64,000 nucleotides of DNA from Loxodes magnus (Eukaryota > Ciliophora > Karyorelictea > Loxodida > Loxodidae): the NCBI GenBank assembly GCA_946699065.1, contig CAMPDV010002392.1, forward strand, positions 1 to 64,000, given 5' to 3'. Numbering within the stretch: position 1 is the stretch's first letter; each line of letters starts with the position of its first letter. A model generated the notes under the pieces. It saw nothing but the letters and a program-made list of their open reading frames with translations, searched no databases and was not told the origin of the DNA. The translations under genes were made by a program, and so were the position numbers. Positions 36,965 to 48,029 of the stretch are shown here, one piece after another.

Positions 36965-39900
36965 GATAAGATTAGAGTTATAAAGAGAAGTTAGTTTTAA
37001 AAGTAAAGTGAAAGAGAAAAGTAAGAAAAGAAGAGTGATTTCATTTTTGAAGATTCGAAGCTTTGATAAGATTAGAGTTATAAAGAGAAGTTAGTTTTAA
37101 AAGTAAAGTGAAGGAGAAAAGTAAGAAAAGAAGAGTGATTTCAGTTTTTAGTGTTGAAGCTTTGATAAGATTAGAGTTATAAAGAGAAGTTAGTTTTAAA
37201 AGTAAAGTGAAGAAGAAAAGAAAGAAAAGAAGAGTGATTTCAGTTTTGAAGATTCGAAGCTTTGATAAGATTAGAGTTATAAAGAGAAGTTAGTTTTAAA
37301 AGTAAAGTGAAGAAGAAAAGTAAGAAAAGAAGAGTGATTTCAGTTTTTAGTGTTGAAGCTTTGATAAAATTAGAGTTATAAAGAGAAGTTAGTTTTAAAA
37401 GTAAAGTGAAGAAGAAAAGTAAGAAAAGAAGAGTGATTTCAGTTTTTAGTGTTGAAGCTTTGATAAGATTAGAGTTATAAAGAGAAGTTAGTTTTAAAAG
37501 TAAAGTGAAGAAGAAAAGAAAGAAAAGAAGAGTGATTTCAGTTTTTAGTGTTGAAGCTTTGATAAGATTAGAGTTATAAAGAGAAGTTAGTTTTAAAAGT
37601 AAAGTGAAAGAGAAAAGTAAGAAAAGAAGAGTGATTTCAGTTTTGAAGATTCGAAGCTTTGATAAGATTAGAGTTATAAAGAGAAGTTAGTTTTAAAAGT
37701 AAAGTGAAGAAAAAAAGTAAGAAAAGAAGAGTGATTTCAGTTTTTAGTGTTGAAGCTTTGATAAGATTAGAGTTATAAAGAGAAGTTAGTTTTAAAAGTA
37801 AAGTGAAGAAGAAAAGTAAGAAAAGAAGAGTGATTTCAGTTTTTAGTGTTGAAGCTTTGATAAGATTAGAGTTATAAAGAGAAGTTAGTTTTAAAAGTAA
37901 AGTGAAGAAGAAAAGTAAGAAAAGAAGAGTGATTTCAGTTTTTAAGTGTTGAAGCTTTGATAAGATTAGAGTTATAAAGAGAAGTTAGTTTTAAAAGTAA
38001 AGTGAAGAAGAAAAGTAAGAAAAGAAGAGTGATTTCAGTTTTTAGTGTTGAAGCTTTGATAAGATTAGAGTTATAAAGAGAAGTTAGTTTTAAAAGTAAA
38101 GTGAAGAAGAAAAGTAAGAAAAGAAGAGTGATTTCAGTTTTTAGTGTTGAAGCTTTGATAAGATTAGAGTTATAAAGAGAAGTTAGTTTTAAAAGTAAAG
38201 TGAAAGAGAAAAGTAAGAAAAGAAGAGTGATTTCATTTTTGAAGATTCGAAGCTTTGCTAAGATTAGAGTTATAAAGAGAAGTTAGTTTTAAAAGTAAAG
38301 TGAAGAAGAAAAGTAAGAAAAAAGAAGCGATTTCAGTTTTTAGTGTTGAAGCTTTGATAAGATTAGAGTTATAAAGAGAAGTTAGTTTTAAAAGTAAAGT
38401 GAAGAAGAAAAGTAAGAAAAGAAGAGTGATTTCAGTTTTGAAGATTCGAAGCTTTGATAAGATTAGAGTTATAAAGAGAAGTTAGTTTTAAAAGTAAAGT
38501 GAAGAAGAAAAGTAAGAAAAGAAGAGTGATTTCAGTTTTTAGTGTTGAAGCTTTGATAAGATTAGAGTTATAAAGAGAAGTTAGTTTTAAAAGTAAAGTG
38601 AAGAAGAAAAGTAAGAAAAGAAGAGTGATTTCAGTTTTTAGTGTTGAAGCTTTGATAAGATTAGAGTTATAAAGAGAAGTTAGTTTTAAAAGTAAAGTGA
38701 AGAAGAAAAGTAAGAAAAGAAGAGTGATTTCAGTTTTTAAGTGTTGAAACTTTGATAAGATTAGAGTTATAAAGAGAAGTTAGTTTTAAAAGTAAAGTGA
38801 AGAAGAAAAGTAAGAAAAGAAGAGTGATTTCAGTTTTTAGTGTTGAAGCTTTGATAAGATTAGAGTTATAAAGAGAAGTTAGTTTTAAAAGTAAAGTGAA
38901 GAAGAAAAGAAAGAAAAGAAGAGTGATTTCAGTTTTTAGTGTTGAAGCTTTGATAAGATTAGAGTTATAAAGAGAAGTTAGTTTTAAAAGTAAAGTGAAA
39001 GAGAAAAGTAAGAAAAGAAGAGTGATTTCAGTTTTTAGTGTTGAAGCTTTGATAAGATTAGAGTTATAAAGAGAAGTTAGTTTTAAAAGTAAAGTGAAGA
39101 AGAGAAGTTAGAAAAGAAGAGTGATTTCATTTTTGAAGATTCGAAGCTTTGCTAAGATTAGAGTTATAAAGAGAAGTTAGTTTTAAAAGTAAAGTGAAAG
39201 AGAAAAGTAAGAAAAGAAGAGTGATTTCAGTTTTGAAGATTCGAAGCTTTGATAAGATTAGAGTTATAAAGAGAAGTTAGTTTTAAAAGTAAAGTGAAAG
39301 AGAAAAGTAAGAAAAGAAGAGTGATTTCAGTTTTTAGTGTTGAAGCTTTGATAAGATTAGAGTTATAAAGAGAAGTTAGTTTTAAAAGTAAAGTGAAAGA
39401 GAAAAGTAAGAAAAGAAGAGTGATTTCATTTTTGAAGATTCGAAGCTTTGATAAGATTAGAGTTATAAAGAGAAGTTAGTTTTAAAAGTAAAGTGAAGAA
39501 GAAAAGAAAGAAAAGAAGAGTGATTTCAGTTTTTAGTGTTGAAGCTTTGATAAGATTAGAGTTATAAAGAGAAGTTAGTTTTAAAAGTAAAGTGAAAGAG
39601 AAAAGTAAGAAAAGAAGAGTGATTTCAGTTTTTAGTGTTGAAGCTTTGATAAGATTAGAGTTATAAAGAGAAGTTAGTTTTAAAAGTAAAGTGAAGAAGA
39701 AAAGTAAGAAAAGAAGAGTGATTTCAGTTTTTAGTGTTGAAGCTTTGATAAGATTAGAGTTATAAAGAGAAGTTAGTTTTAAAAGTAAAGTGAAAGAGAA
39801 AAGTAAGAAAAGAAGAGTGATTTCAGTTTTTAGTGTTGAAGCTTTGATAAGATTAGAGTTATAAAGAGAAGTTAGTTTTAAAAGTAAAGTGAAGAAGAAA

Positions 39901-42900
39901 AGTAAGAAAAGAAGAGTGATTTCAGTTTTTAGTGTTGAAGCTTTGATAAGATTAGAGTTATAAAGAGAAGTTAGTTTTAAAAGTAAAGTGAAAGAGAAAA
40001 GTAAGAAAAGAAGAGTGATTTCATTTTTGAAGATTCGAAGCTTTGATAAGATTAGAGTTATAAAGAGAAGTTAGTTTTAAAAGTAAAGTGAAGAAGAAAA
40101 GAAAGAAAAGAAGAGTGATTTCAGTTTTTAGTGTTGAAGCTTTGCTAAGATTAGAGTTATAAAGAGAAGTTAGTTTTAAAAGTAAAGTGAAGAAGAAAAG
40201 TAAGAAAAGAAGAGTGATTTCAGTTTTTAGTGTTGAAGCTTTGATAAGATTAGAGTTATAAAGAGAAGTTAGTTTTAAAAGTAAAGTGAAGAAGAAAAGT
40301 AAGAAAAGAAGAGTGATTTCAGTTTTTAGTGTTGAAGCTTTGATAAGATTAGAGTTATAAAGAGAAGTTAGTTTTAAAAGTAAAGTGAAGAAGAAAAGTA
40401 AGAAAAGAAGAGTGATTTCAGTTTTTAGTGTTGAAGCTTTGATAAGATTAGAGTTATAAAGAGAAGTTAGTTTTAAAAGTAAAGTGAAGAAGAAAAGTAA
40501 GAAAAGAAGAGTGATTTCAGTTTTTAGTGTTGAAGCTTTGATAAGATTAGAGTTATAAAGAGAAGTTAGTTTTAAAAGTAAAGTGAAGAAGAAAAGAAAG
40601 AAAAGAAGAGTGATCTCAGTTTTGAAGAGTTAAAGCTTTGATAAGATTAGAGTTATAAAGAGAAGTTAGTTTTAAAAGTAAAGTGAAAGAGAAAAGTAAG
40701 AAAAGAAGAGTGATTTCATTTTTGAAGATTCGAAGCTTTGATAAGATTAGAGTTATAAAGAGAAGTTAGTTTTAAAAGTAAAGTGAAGGAGAAAAGTAAG
40801 AAAAGAAGAGTGATTTCAGTTTTTAGTGTTGAAGCTTTGATAAGATTAGAGTTATAAAGAGAAGTTAGTTTTAAAAGTAAAGTGAAGAAGAAAAGTAAGA
40901 AAAGAAGAGTGATTTCAGTTTTGAAGATTCGAAGCTTTGATAAGATTAGAGTTATAAAGAGAAGTTAGTTTTAAAAGTAAAGTGAAGAAGAAAAGTAAGA
41001 AAAGAAGAGAGATTTCAGTTTTTAGTGTTGAAGCTTTGATAAAATTAGAGTTATAAAGAGAAGTTAGTTTTAAAAGTAAAGTGAAGAAGAAAAGTAAGAA
41101 AAGAAGAGTGATTTCAGTTTTTAGTGTTGAAGCTTTGATAAGATTAGAGTTATAAAGAGAAGTTAGTTTTAAAAGTAAAGTGAAGAAGAAAAGAAAGAAA
41201 AGAAGAGTGATTTCAGTTTTTAGTGTTGAAGCTTTGATAAGATTAGAGTTATAAAGAGAAGTTAGTTTTAAAAGTAAAGTGAAAGAGAAAAGTAAGAAAA
41301 GAAGAGTGATTTCAGTTTTGAAGATTCGAAGCTTTGATAAGATTAGAGTTATAAAGAGAAGTTAGTTTTAAAAGTAAAGTGAAGAAAAAAAGTAAGAAAA
41401 GAAGAGTGATTTCAGTTTTTAGTGTTGAAGCTTTGATAAGATTAGAGTTATAAAGAGAAGTTAGTTTTAAAAGTAAAGTGAAGAAGAAAAGTAAGAAAAG
41501 AAGAGTGATTTCAGTTTTTAGTGTTGAAGCTTTGATAAGATTAGAGTTATAAAGAGAAGTTAGTTTTAAAAGTAAAGTGAAGAAGAAAAGTAAGAAAAGA
41601 AGAGTGATTTCAGTTTTTAAGTGTTGAAGCTTTGATAAGATTAGAGTTATAAAGAGAAGTTAGTTTTAAAAGTAAAGTGAAGAAGAAAAGTAAGAAAAGA
41701 AGAGTGATTTCAGTTTTTAGTGTTGAAGCTTTGATAAGATTAGAGTTATAAAGAGAAGTTAGTTTTAAAAGTAAAGTGAAGAAGAAAAGTAAGAAAAGAA
41801 GAGTGATTTCAGTTTTTAGTGTTGAAGCTTTGATAAGATTAGAGTTATAAAGAGAAGTTAGTTTTAAAAGTAAAGTGAAAGAGAAAAGTAAGAAAAGAAG
41901 AGTGATTTCATTTTTGAAGATTCGAAGCTTTGCTAAGATTAGAGTTATAAAGAGAAGTTAGTTTTAAAAGTAAAGTGAAGAAGAAAAGTAAGAAAAAAGA
42001 AGCGATTTCAGTTTTTAGTGTTGAAGCTTTGATAAGATTAGAGTTATAAAGAGAAGTTAGTTTTAAAAGTAAAGTGAAGAAGAAAAGTAAGAAAAGAAGA
42101 GTGATTTCAGTTTTGAAGATTCGAAGCTTTGATAAGATTAGAGTTATAAAGAGAAGTTAGTTTTAAAAGTAAAGTGAAGAAGAAAAGTAAGAAAAGAAGA
42201 GTGATTTCAGTTTTTAGTGTTGAAGCTTTGATAAGATTAGAGTTATAAAGAGAAGTTAGTTTTAAAAGTAAAGTGAAGAAGAAAAGTAAGAAAAGAAGAG
42301 TGATTTCAGTTTTTAGTGTTGAAGCTTTGATAAGATTAGAGTTATAAAGAGAAGTTAGTTTTAAAAGTAAAGTGAAGAAGAAAAGTAAGAAAAGAAGAGT
42401 GATTTCAGTTTTTAAGTGTTGAAACTTTGATAAGATTAGAGTTATAAAGAGAAGTTAGTTTTAAAAGTAAAGTGAAGAAGAAAAGTAAGAAAAGAAGAGT
42501 GATTTCAGTTTTTAGTGTTGAAGCTTTGATAAGATTAGAGTTATAAAGAGAAGTTAGTTTTAAAAGTAAAGTGAAGAAGAAAAGAAAGAAAAGAAGAGTG
42601 ATTTCAGTTTTTAGTGTTGAAGCTTTGATAAGATTAGAGTTATAAAGAGAAGTTAGTTTTAAAAGTAAAGTGAAAGAGAAAAGTAAGAAAAGAAGAGTGA
42701 TTTCAGTTTTTAGTGTTGAAGCTTTGATAAGATTAGAGTTATAAAGAGAAGTTAGTTTTAAAAGTAAAGTGAAGAAGAGAAGTTAGAAAAGAAGAGTGAT
42801 TTCATTTTTGAAGATTCGAAGCTTTGCTAAGATTAGAGTTATAAAGAGAAGTTAGTTTTAAAAGTAAAGTGAAAGAGAAAAGTAAGAAAAGAAGAGTGAT

Positions 42901-44314
42901 TTCAGTTTTGAAGATTCGAAGCTTTGATAAGATTAGAGTTATAAAGAGAAGTTAGTTTTAAAAGTAAAGTGAAAGAGAAAAGTAAGAAAAGAAGAGTGAT
43001 TTCAGTTTTTAGTGTTGAAGCTTTGATAAGATTAGAGTTATAAAGAGAAGTTAGTTTTAAAAGTAAAGTGAAAGAGAAAAGTAAGAAAAGAAGAGTGATT
43101 TCAGTTTTTAGTGTTGAAGCTTTGATAAGATTAGAGTTATAAAGAGAAGTTAGTTTTAAAAGTAAAGTGAAGAAGAAAAGTAAGAAAAGAAGAGTGATTT
43201 CAGTTTTTAGTGTTGAAGCTTTGATAAGATTAGAGTTATAAAGAGAAGTTAGTTTTAAAAGTAAAGTGAAAGAGAAAAGTAAGAAAAGAAGAGTGATTTC
43301 AGTTTTGAAGATTCGAAGCTTTGATAAGATTAGAGTTATAAAGAGAAGTTAGTTTTAAAAGTAAAGTGAAGAAGAAAAGTAAGAAAAGAAGAGTGATTTC
43401 AGTTTTTAGTGTTGAAGCTTTGATAAGATTAGAGTTATAAAGAGAAGTTAGTTTTAAAAGTAAAGTGAAAGAGAAAAGTAAGAAAAGAAGAGTGATTTCA
43501 GTTTTTAGTGTTGAAGCTTTGATAAGATTAGAGTTATAAAGAGAAGTTAGTTTTAAAAGTAAAGTGAAGAAGAAAAGTAAGAAAAGAAGAGTGATTTCAG
43601 TTTTTAGTGTTGAAGCTTTGATAAGATTAGAGTTATAAAGAGAAGTTAGTTTTAAAAGTAAAGTGAAAGAGAAAAGTAAGAAAAGAAGAGTGATTTCATT
43701 TTTGAAGATTCGAAGCTTTGATAAGATTAGAGTTATAAAGAGAAGTTAGTTTTAAAAGTAAAGTGAAGAAGAAAAGAAAGAAAAGAAGAGTGATTTCAGT
43801 TTTTAGTGTTGAAGCTTTGATAAGATTAGAGTTATAAAGAGAAGTTAGTTTTAAAAGTAAAGTGAAAGAGAAAAGTAAGAAAAGAAGAGTGATTTCAGTT
43901 TTTAGTGTTGAAGCTTTGATAAGATTAGAGTTATAAAGAGAAGTTAGTTTTAAAAGTAAAGTGAAGAAGAAAAGTAAGAAAAGAAGAGTGATTTCAGTTT
44001 TTAGTGTTGAAGCTTTGATAAGATTAGAGTTATAAAGAGAAGTTAGTTTTAAAAGTAAAGTGAAGAAGAAAAGTAAGAAAAGAAGAGTGATTTCAGTTTT
44101 TAGTGTTGAAGCTTTGATAAGATTAGAGTTATAAAGAGAAGTTAGTTTTAAAAGTAAAGTGAAGAAGAAAAGTAAGAAAAGAAGAGTGATTTCAGTTTTT
44201 AGTGTTGAAGCTTTGATAAGATTAGAGTTATAAAGAGAAGTTAGTTTTAAAAGTAAAGTGAAGAAGAAAAGAAAGAAAAGAAGAGTGATCTCAGTTTTGA
44301 AGAGTTAAAGCTTT
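36965..44314 (+). repeat. Tandem higher-order repeat, two copies of 3675 bp
   Basis: About 37 units at 36965-40639 are repeated at 40640-44314. Private markers agree on the offset: GTGAAGGAG (37108/40783), GTGTTGAAAC, which destroys the HindIII site (38741/42416), AAGAAGAGAAGTTAG (39094/42769) and TGATCTCAG (40611/44286). A stretch near 39.4-40.1 and 43.1-43.8 kb differs in variant order but keeps the same total length. Confidence 0.88.
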
Positions 44315-46889
44315 GATAAGATTAGAGTTATAAAGAGAAGTTAGTTTTAAAAGTAAAGTGAAGAAGAAAAGTTAGAAAAGAAGAGTGATTTCAGTTTTTA
44401 GTGTTGAAGCTTTGATAAGATTAGAGTTATAAAGAGAAGTTAGTTTTAAAAGTAAAGTGAAGAAGAAAAGTAAGAAAAGAAGAGTGATTTCAGTTTTTAG
44501 TGTTGAAGCTTTGATAAGATTAGAGTTATAAAGAGAAGTTAGTTTTAAAAGTAAAGTGAAGAAGAAAAGAAAGAAAAGAAGAGTGATTTCAGTTTTTAGT
44601 GTTGAAGCTTTGATAAGATTAGAGTTATAAAGAGAAGTTAGTTTTAAAAGTAAAGTGAAAGAGAAAAGTAAGAAAAGAAGAGTGATTTCATTTTTGAAGA
44701 TTCGAAGCTTTGATAAGATTAGAGTTATAAAGAGAAGTTAGTTTTAAAAGTAAAGTGAAAGAGAAAAGTAAGAAAAGAAGAGTGATTTCAGTTTTTAGTG
44801 TTGAAGCTTTGATAAGATTAGAGTTATAAAGAGAAGTTAGTTTTAAAAGTAAAGTGAAGAAGAAAAGTAAGAAAAGAAGAGTGATTTCAGTTTTTAGTGT
44901 TGAAGCTTTGATAAGATTAGAGTTATAAAGAGAAGTTAGTTTTAAAAGTAAAGTGAAGAAGAAAAGTAAGAAAAGAAGAGTGATTTCAGTTTTTAGTGTT
45001 GAAGCTTTGATAAGATTAGAGTTATAAAGAGAAGTTAGTTTTAAAAGTAAAGTGAAGAAGAAAAGTAAGAAAAAAGAAGCGATTTCAGTTTTTAGTGTTG
45101 AAGCTTTGATAAGATTAGAGTTATAAAGAGAAGTTAGTTTTAAAAGTAAAGTGAAGAAGAAAAGTAAGAAAAGAAGAGTGATTTCAGTTTTGAAGAGTTA
45201 AAGCTTTGATAAGATTAGAGTTATAAAGAGAAGTTAGTTTTAAAAGTAAAGTGAAGAAGAAAAGTAAGAAAAGAAGAGTGATTTCAGTTTTTAGTGTTGA
45301 AGCTTTGATAAGATTAGAGTTATAAAGAGAAGTTAGTTTTAAAAGTAAAGTGAAGAAAAAAAGTAAGAAAAGAAGAGTGATTTCAGTTTTTAGTGTTGAA
45401 GCTTTGATAAGATTAGAGTTATAAAGAGAAGTTAGTTTTAAAAGTAAAGTGAAGAAGAAAAGTTAGAAAAGAAGAGTGATTTTAGTTTTTGAAGATTCGA
45501 AGCTTTGATAAGATTAGAGTTATAAAGAGAAGTTAGTTTTAAAAGTAAAGTGAAGAAGAAAAGTTAGAAAAGAAGAGTGATTTCATTTTTGAAGATTCGA
45601 AGCTTTGCTAAGATTAGAGTTATAAAGAGAAGTTAGTTTTAAAAGTAAAGTGAAAGAGAAAAGTAAGAAAAGAAGAGTGATTTCAGTTTTGAAGATTCGA
45701 AGCTTTGATAAGATTAGAGTTATAAAGAGAAGTTAGTTTTAAAAGTAAAGTGAAGAAAAAAAGTAAGAAAAGAAGAGTGATTTCAGTTTTTAGTGTTGAA
45801 GCTTTGATAAGATTAGAGTTATAAAGAGAAGTTAGTTTTAAAAGTAAAGTGAAGAAGAAAAGTAAGAAAAGAAGAGTGATTTCAGTTTTTAGTGTTGAAG
45901 CTTTGATAAGATTAGAGTTATAAAGAGAAGTTAGTTTTAAAAGTAAAGTGAAGAAGAAAAGTAAGAAAAGAAGAGTGATTTCAGTTTTGAAGATGTTGAA
46001 GCTTTGATAAGATTAGAGTTATAAAGAGAAGTTAGTTTTAAAAGTAAAGTGAAGAAGAAAAGTAAGAAAAGAAGAGTGATTTCAGTTTTTAGTGTTGAAG
46101 CTTTGATAAGATTAGAGTTATAAAGAGAAGTTAGTTTTAAAAGTAAAGTGAAGAAGAAAAGTAAGAAAAGAAGAGTGATTTCAGTTTTTAGTGTTGAAGC
46201 TTTGATAAGATTAGAGTTATAAAGAGAAGTTAGTTTTAAAAGTAAAGTGAAGAGAGAAAAGTAAGAAAAGAAGAGTGATTTCATTTTTGAAGAGTTCGAA
46301 GCTTTGCTAAGATTAGAGTTATAAAGAGAAGTTAGTTTTAAAAGTAAAGTGAAGAAGAAAAGTAAGAAAAGAGAAGCGATTTAACATTTGAAGAGTTAAA
46401 GCTTTGATAAGATTAGAGTTATAAAGAGAAGTTAGTTTTAAAAGTAAAGTGAAGAAGAAAAGTAAGAAAAGAAGAGTGATTTCAGTTTTGAAGATTCGAA
46501 GCTTTGATAAGATTAGAGTTATAAAGAGAAGTTAGTTTTAAAAGTAAAGTGAAGAAGAAAAGTAAGAAAAGAAGAGTGATTTCAGTTTTTAGTGTTGAAG
46601 CTTTGATAAGATTAGAGTTATAAAGAGAAGTTAGTTTTAAAAGTAAAGTGAAGAAGAAAAGTAAGAAAAGAAGAAGTGATTTCAGTTTTTAGTGTTGAAG
46701 CTTTGATAAGATTAGAGTTATAAAGAGAAGTTAGTTTTAAAAGTAAAGTGAAGAAGAAAAGTAAGAAAAGAAGAGTGATTTCAGTTTTTAAGTGTTGAAG
46801 CTTTGATAAGATTAGAGTTATAAAGAGAAGTTAGTTTTAAAAGTAAAGTGAAGAAAAAAAGTAAGAAAAGAAGAGTGATTTCAGTTTTT

Positions 46890-47360
46890 AGTGTTGAAGC
46901 TAAGATTGATAGAGATTAGAGTAAAGTATAGAAGAGAAGTTGAAGTTTTAAAGAGTAAAGAGAAAGTGTAAAGTGAAGAAAAAAAGTAAGAAAAGAAGAG
47001 TGATGTTCTTTGATAAGATTAGAGTTATAAAGAGAAGTTAGTTTTAAAAGTAAAGTAGTAAGAAAAGAGAAGCGTTGTTAAAGCTTTGATAAGATTAGAG
47101 TTATAAAGAGAAGTTAGTTTTAGAGTGATTTCAGTAGTGTTGAAGATGAAGAGAGAAAAGTAAAAGTAAAAAGAAGAGTGATGAAGAGTTAAAGCAGTTA
47201 AAGTTTAGAAAAGAAGAGTGAAGATTGAAGCTTTGCTAAGATTAGAGTTATAAAGAGAAGTTAGTTTTAAAAGTAAAGTGAAGAAGAAAAGTAAGAAAAG
47301 AAGAGTGATTTCAGTTTTGAAGATTCGAAGCTTTGATAAGATTAGAGTTATAAAGAGAAG
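46890..47360 (+). repeat. Frayed right edge of satellite array
   Basis: After the last regular unit the sequence keeps satellite words (AAGATTGATAGAGATTAG, AGTTGAAGTTTTAAAG) but loses the unit order. A final, nearly perfect stretch of about 130 bp then ends abruptly at 47360. Degenerate edge monomers are usual for satellites, because edges escape homogenisation. Confidence 0.8.
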
Positions 47361-48001
47361 TAGCTCATTATTTTTAAAACTTAAATTTTATTTAATACTA
47401 AGAGACATAAAAAAGTATCAATTATCAAAGCAATTTAAGCCTAAAATTCCTCTATCACATAATTAGCGAAATAACTTTCGATCTATAGAATGTAAGTCCA
47501 ATAGTAGTTTAATAATTATATAACTTAGTTCATGCTTCAATTCTATAAAAGAGAAATTGTATGGAATATTCAGCTTATTGATTAAAGGCTTACTACAGAA
47601 AATCGCTTCAAACTTGATCTTAAAAAGAACTTATAATAATTGCCCTATCACTTCAAAAAAGTTGGTTTAGAAGAAAAGACAATTCCCTTTACTATAATTG
47701 GATATAGCAATAACGCAGAATGGACCTAAATGGCCAGTCAAAGATCACTAGCTTTCTTTAAATGTGAGATAAAAGTAAGATCTTGCAGTAAATTTACCTC
47801 ACCTTAGAAATAAAGCCACTAAAAATGGAATCAAAAGATTGTATCACCCAGATAGTTCAGAGCCAGGAGTATAAGACTAGAGAAAGACTAAGAAAAAAGC
47901 AGGCTGGAGAACATTTAGATTTTTAATAGTTTAGAAAGGATAGATACCTTATGCAGCTACTTAAACTTAAGAAGCCAAAGAAAAAATAGATAGAATAATG
48001 A
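47343..48001 (+). pseudogene. Coding-like fragment abutting the satellite
   Basis: With TAA/TAG read as Gln, the frame through 47343-47770 reads as protein, for example FYKREIVWNIQLIDQRL, LPYHFKKVGLEEK and IPFTIIGYSNNAEW. Coding character then moves to another frame at about 47768-47998 (EYKTRERLRKKQAGEH, FRKDRYLMQLLK), which ends at a TGA at 47999. A GTAAG at the switch could be a short intron or the site of a frameshift. The upstream end runs into the satellite without a start codon. The REIV segment resembles segments of the decayed gene copies at 50.0 and 52.7 kb, so it may be a further copy of that family. The function is not recognised. Confidence 0.45.
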
Positions 48002-48029
48002 TCTTATTTTTATTCCTAAATTGCTAGTT

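Larger units (their letters stand above)
1..47360 (+). repeat. 99/100-bp satellite array, about 475 units
   Basis: The array is uninterrupted head-to-tail repetition of a 99-bp unit beginning GTGATTTCAG and ending AAAAGAAGA. The left edge lies outside the window. The main 99-bp form (A) has the box TTTTTAGTGTTGAAGC. A 100-bp form (B) has TTTTGAAGATTCGAAGC, and a rarer 100-bp form (C) has AACATTTAAAGAGTTAAAGC. Further variants are GATAAG/GCTAAG/GATAAA, GTGAAGAAG/GTGAAAGAG, AAGTAAG/AAGTTAG/AAGAAAG and AAAAGAAGAGTG/AAAAAAGAAGCG. Nearly every unit contains AAGCTT, so the array should give a ladder of about 100 bp with HindIII. Unit A has about 24 G and only 2 C on the plus strand. No non-satellite insertion was seen. 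A heterochromatic or centromeric role is possible but nothing in the sequence shows it. Confidence 0.98.

Noticed and set aside
45937-46284. Minus-strand open frame of 115 codons (standard code)
   Set aside because: It is three and a half satellite units read on the C-poor strand's complement. The repeats in the product simply mirror the 99-bp unit.
1-47360. CRISPR-like array
   Set aside because: There are no unique spacers. Whole units repeat and spacer-like boxes recur in only a few forms. The context is eukaryotic.
47278-47466. Plus-strand 62-codon open frame spanning the satellite edge
   Set aside because: The first half is satellite. In the unique part a different frame has far better coding character.
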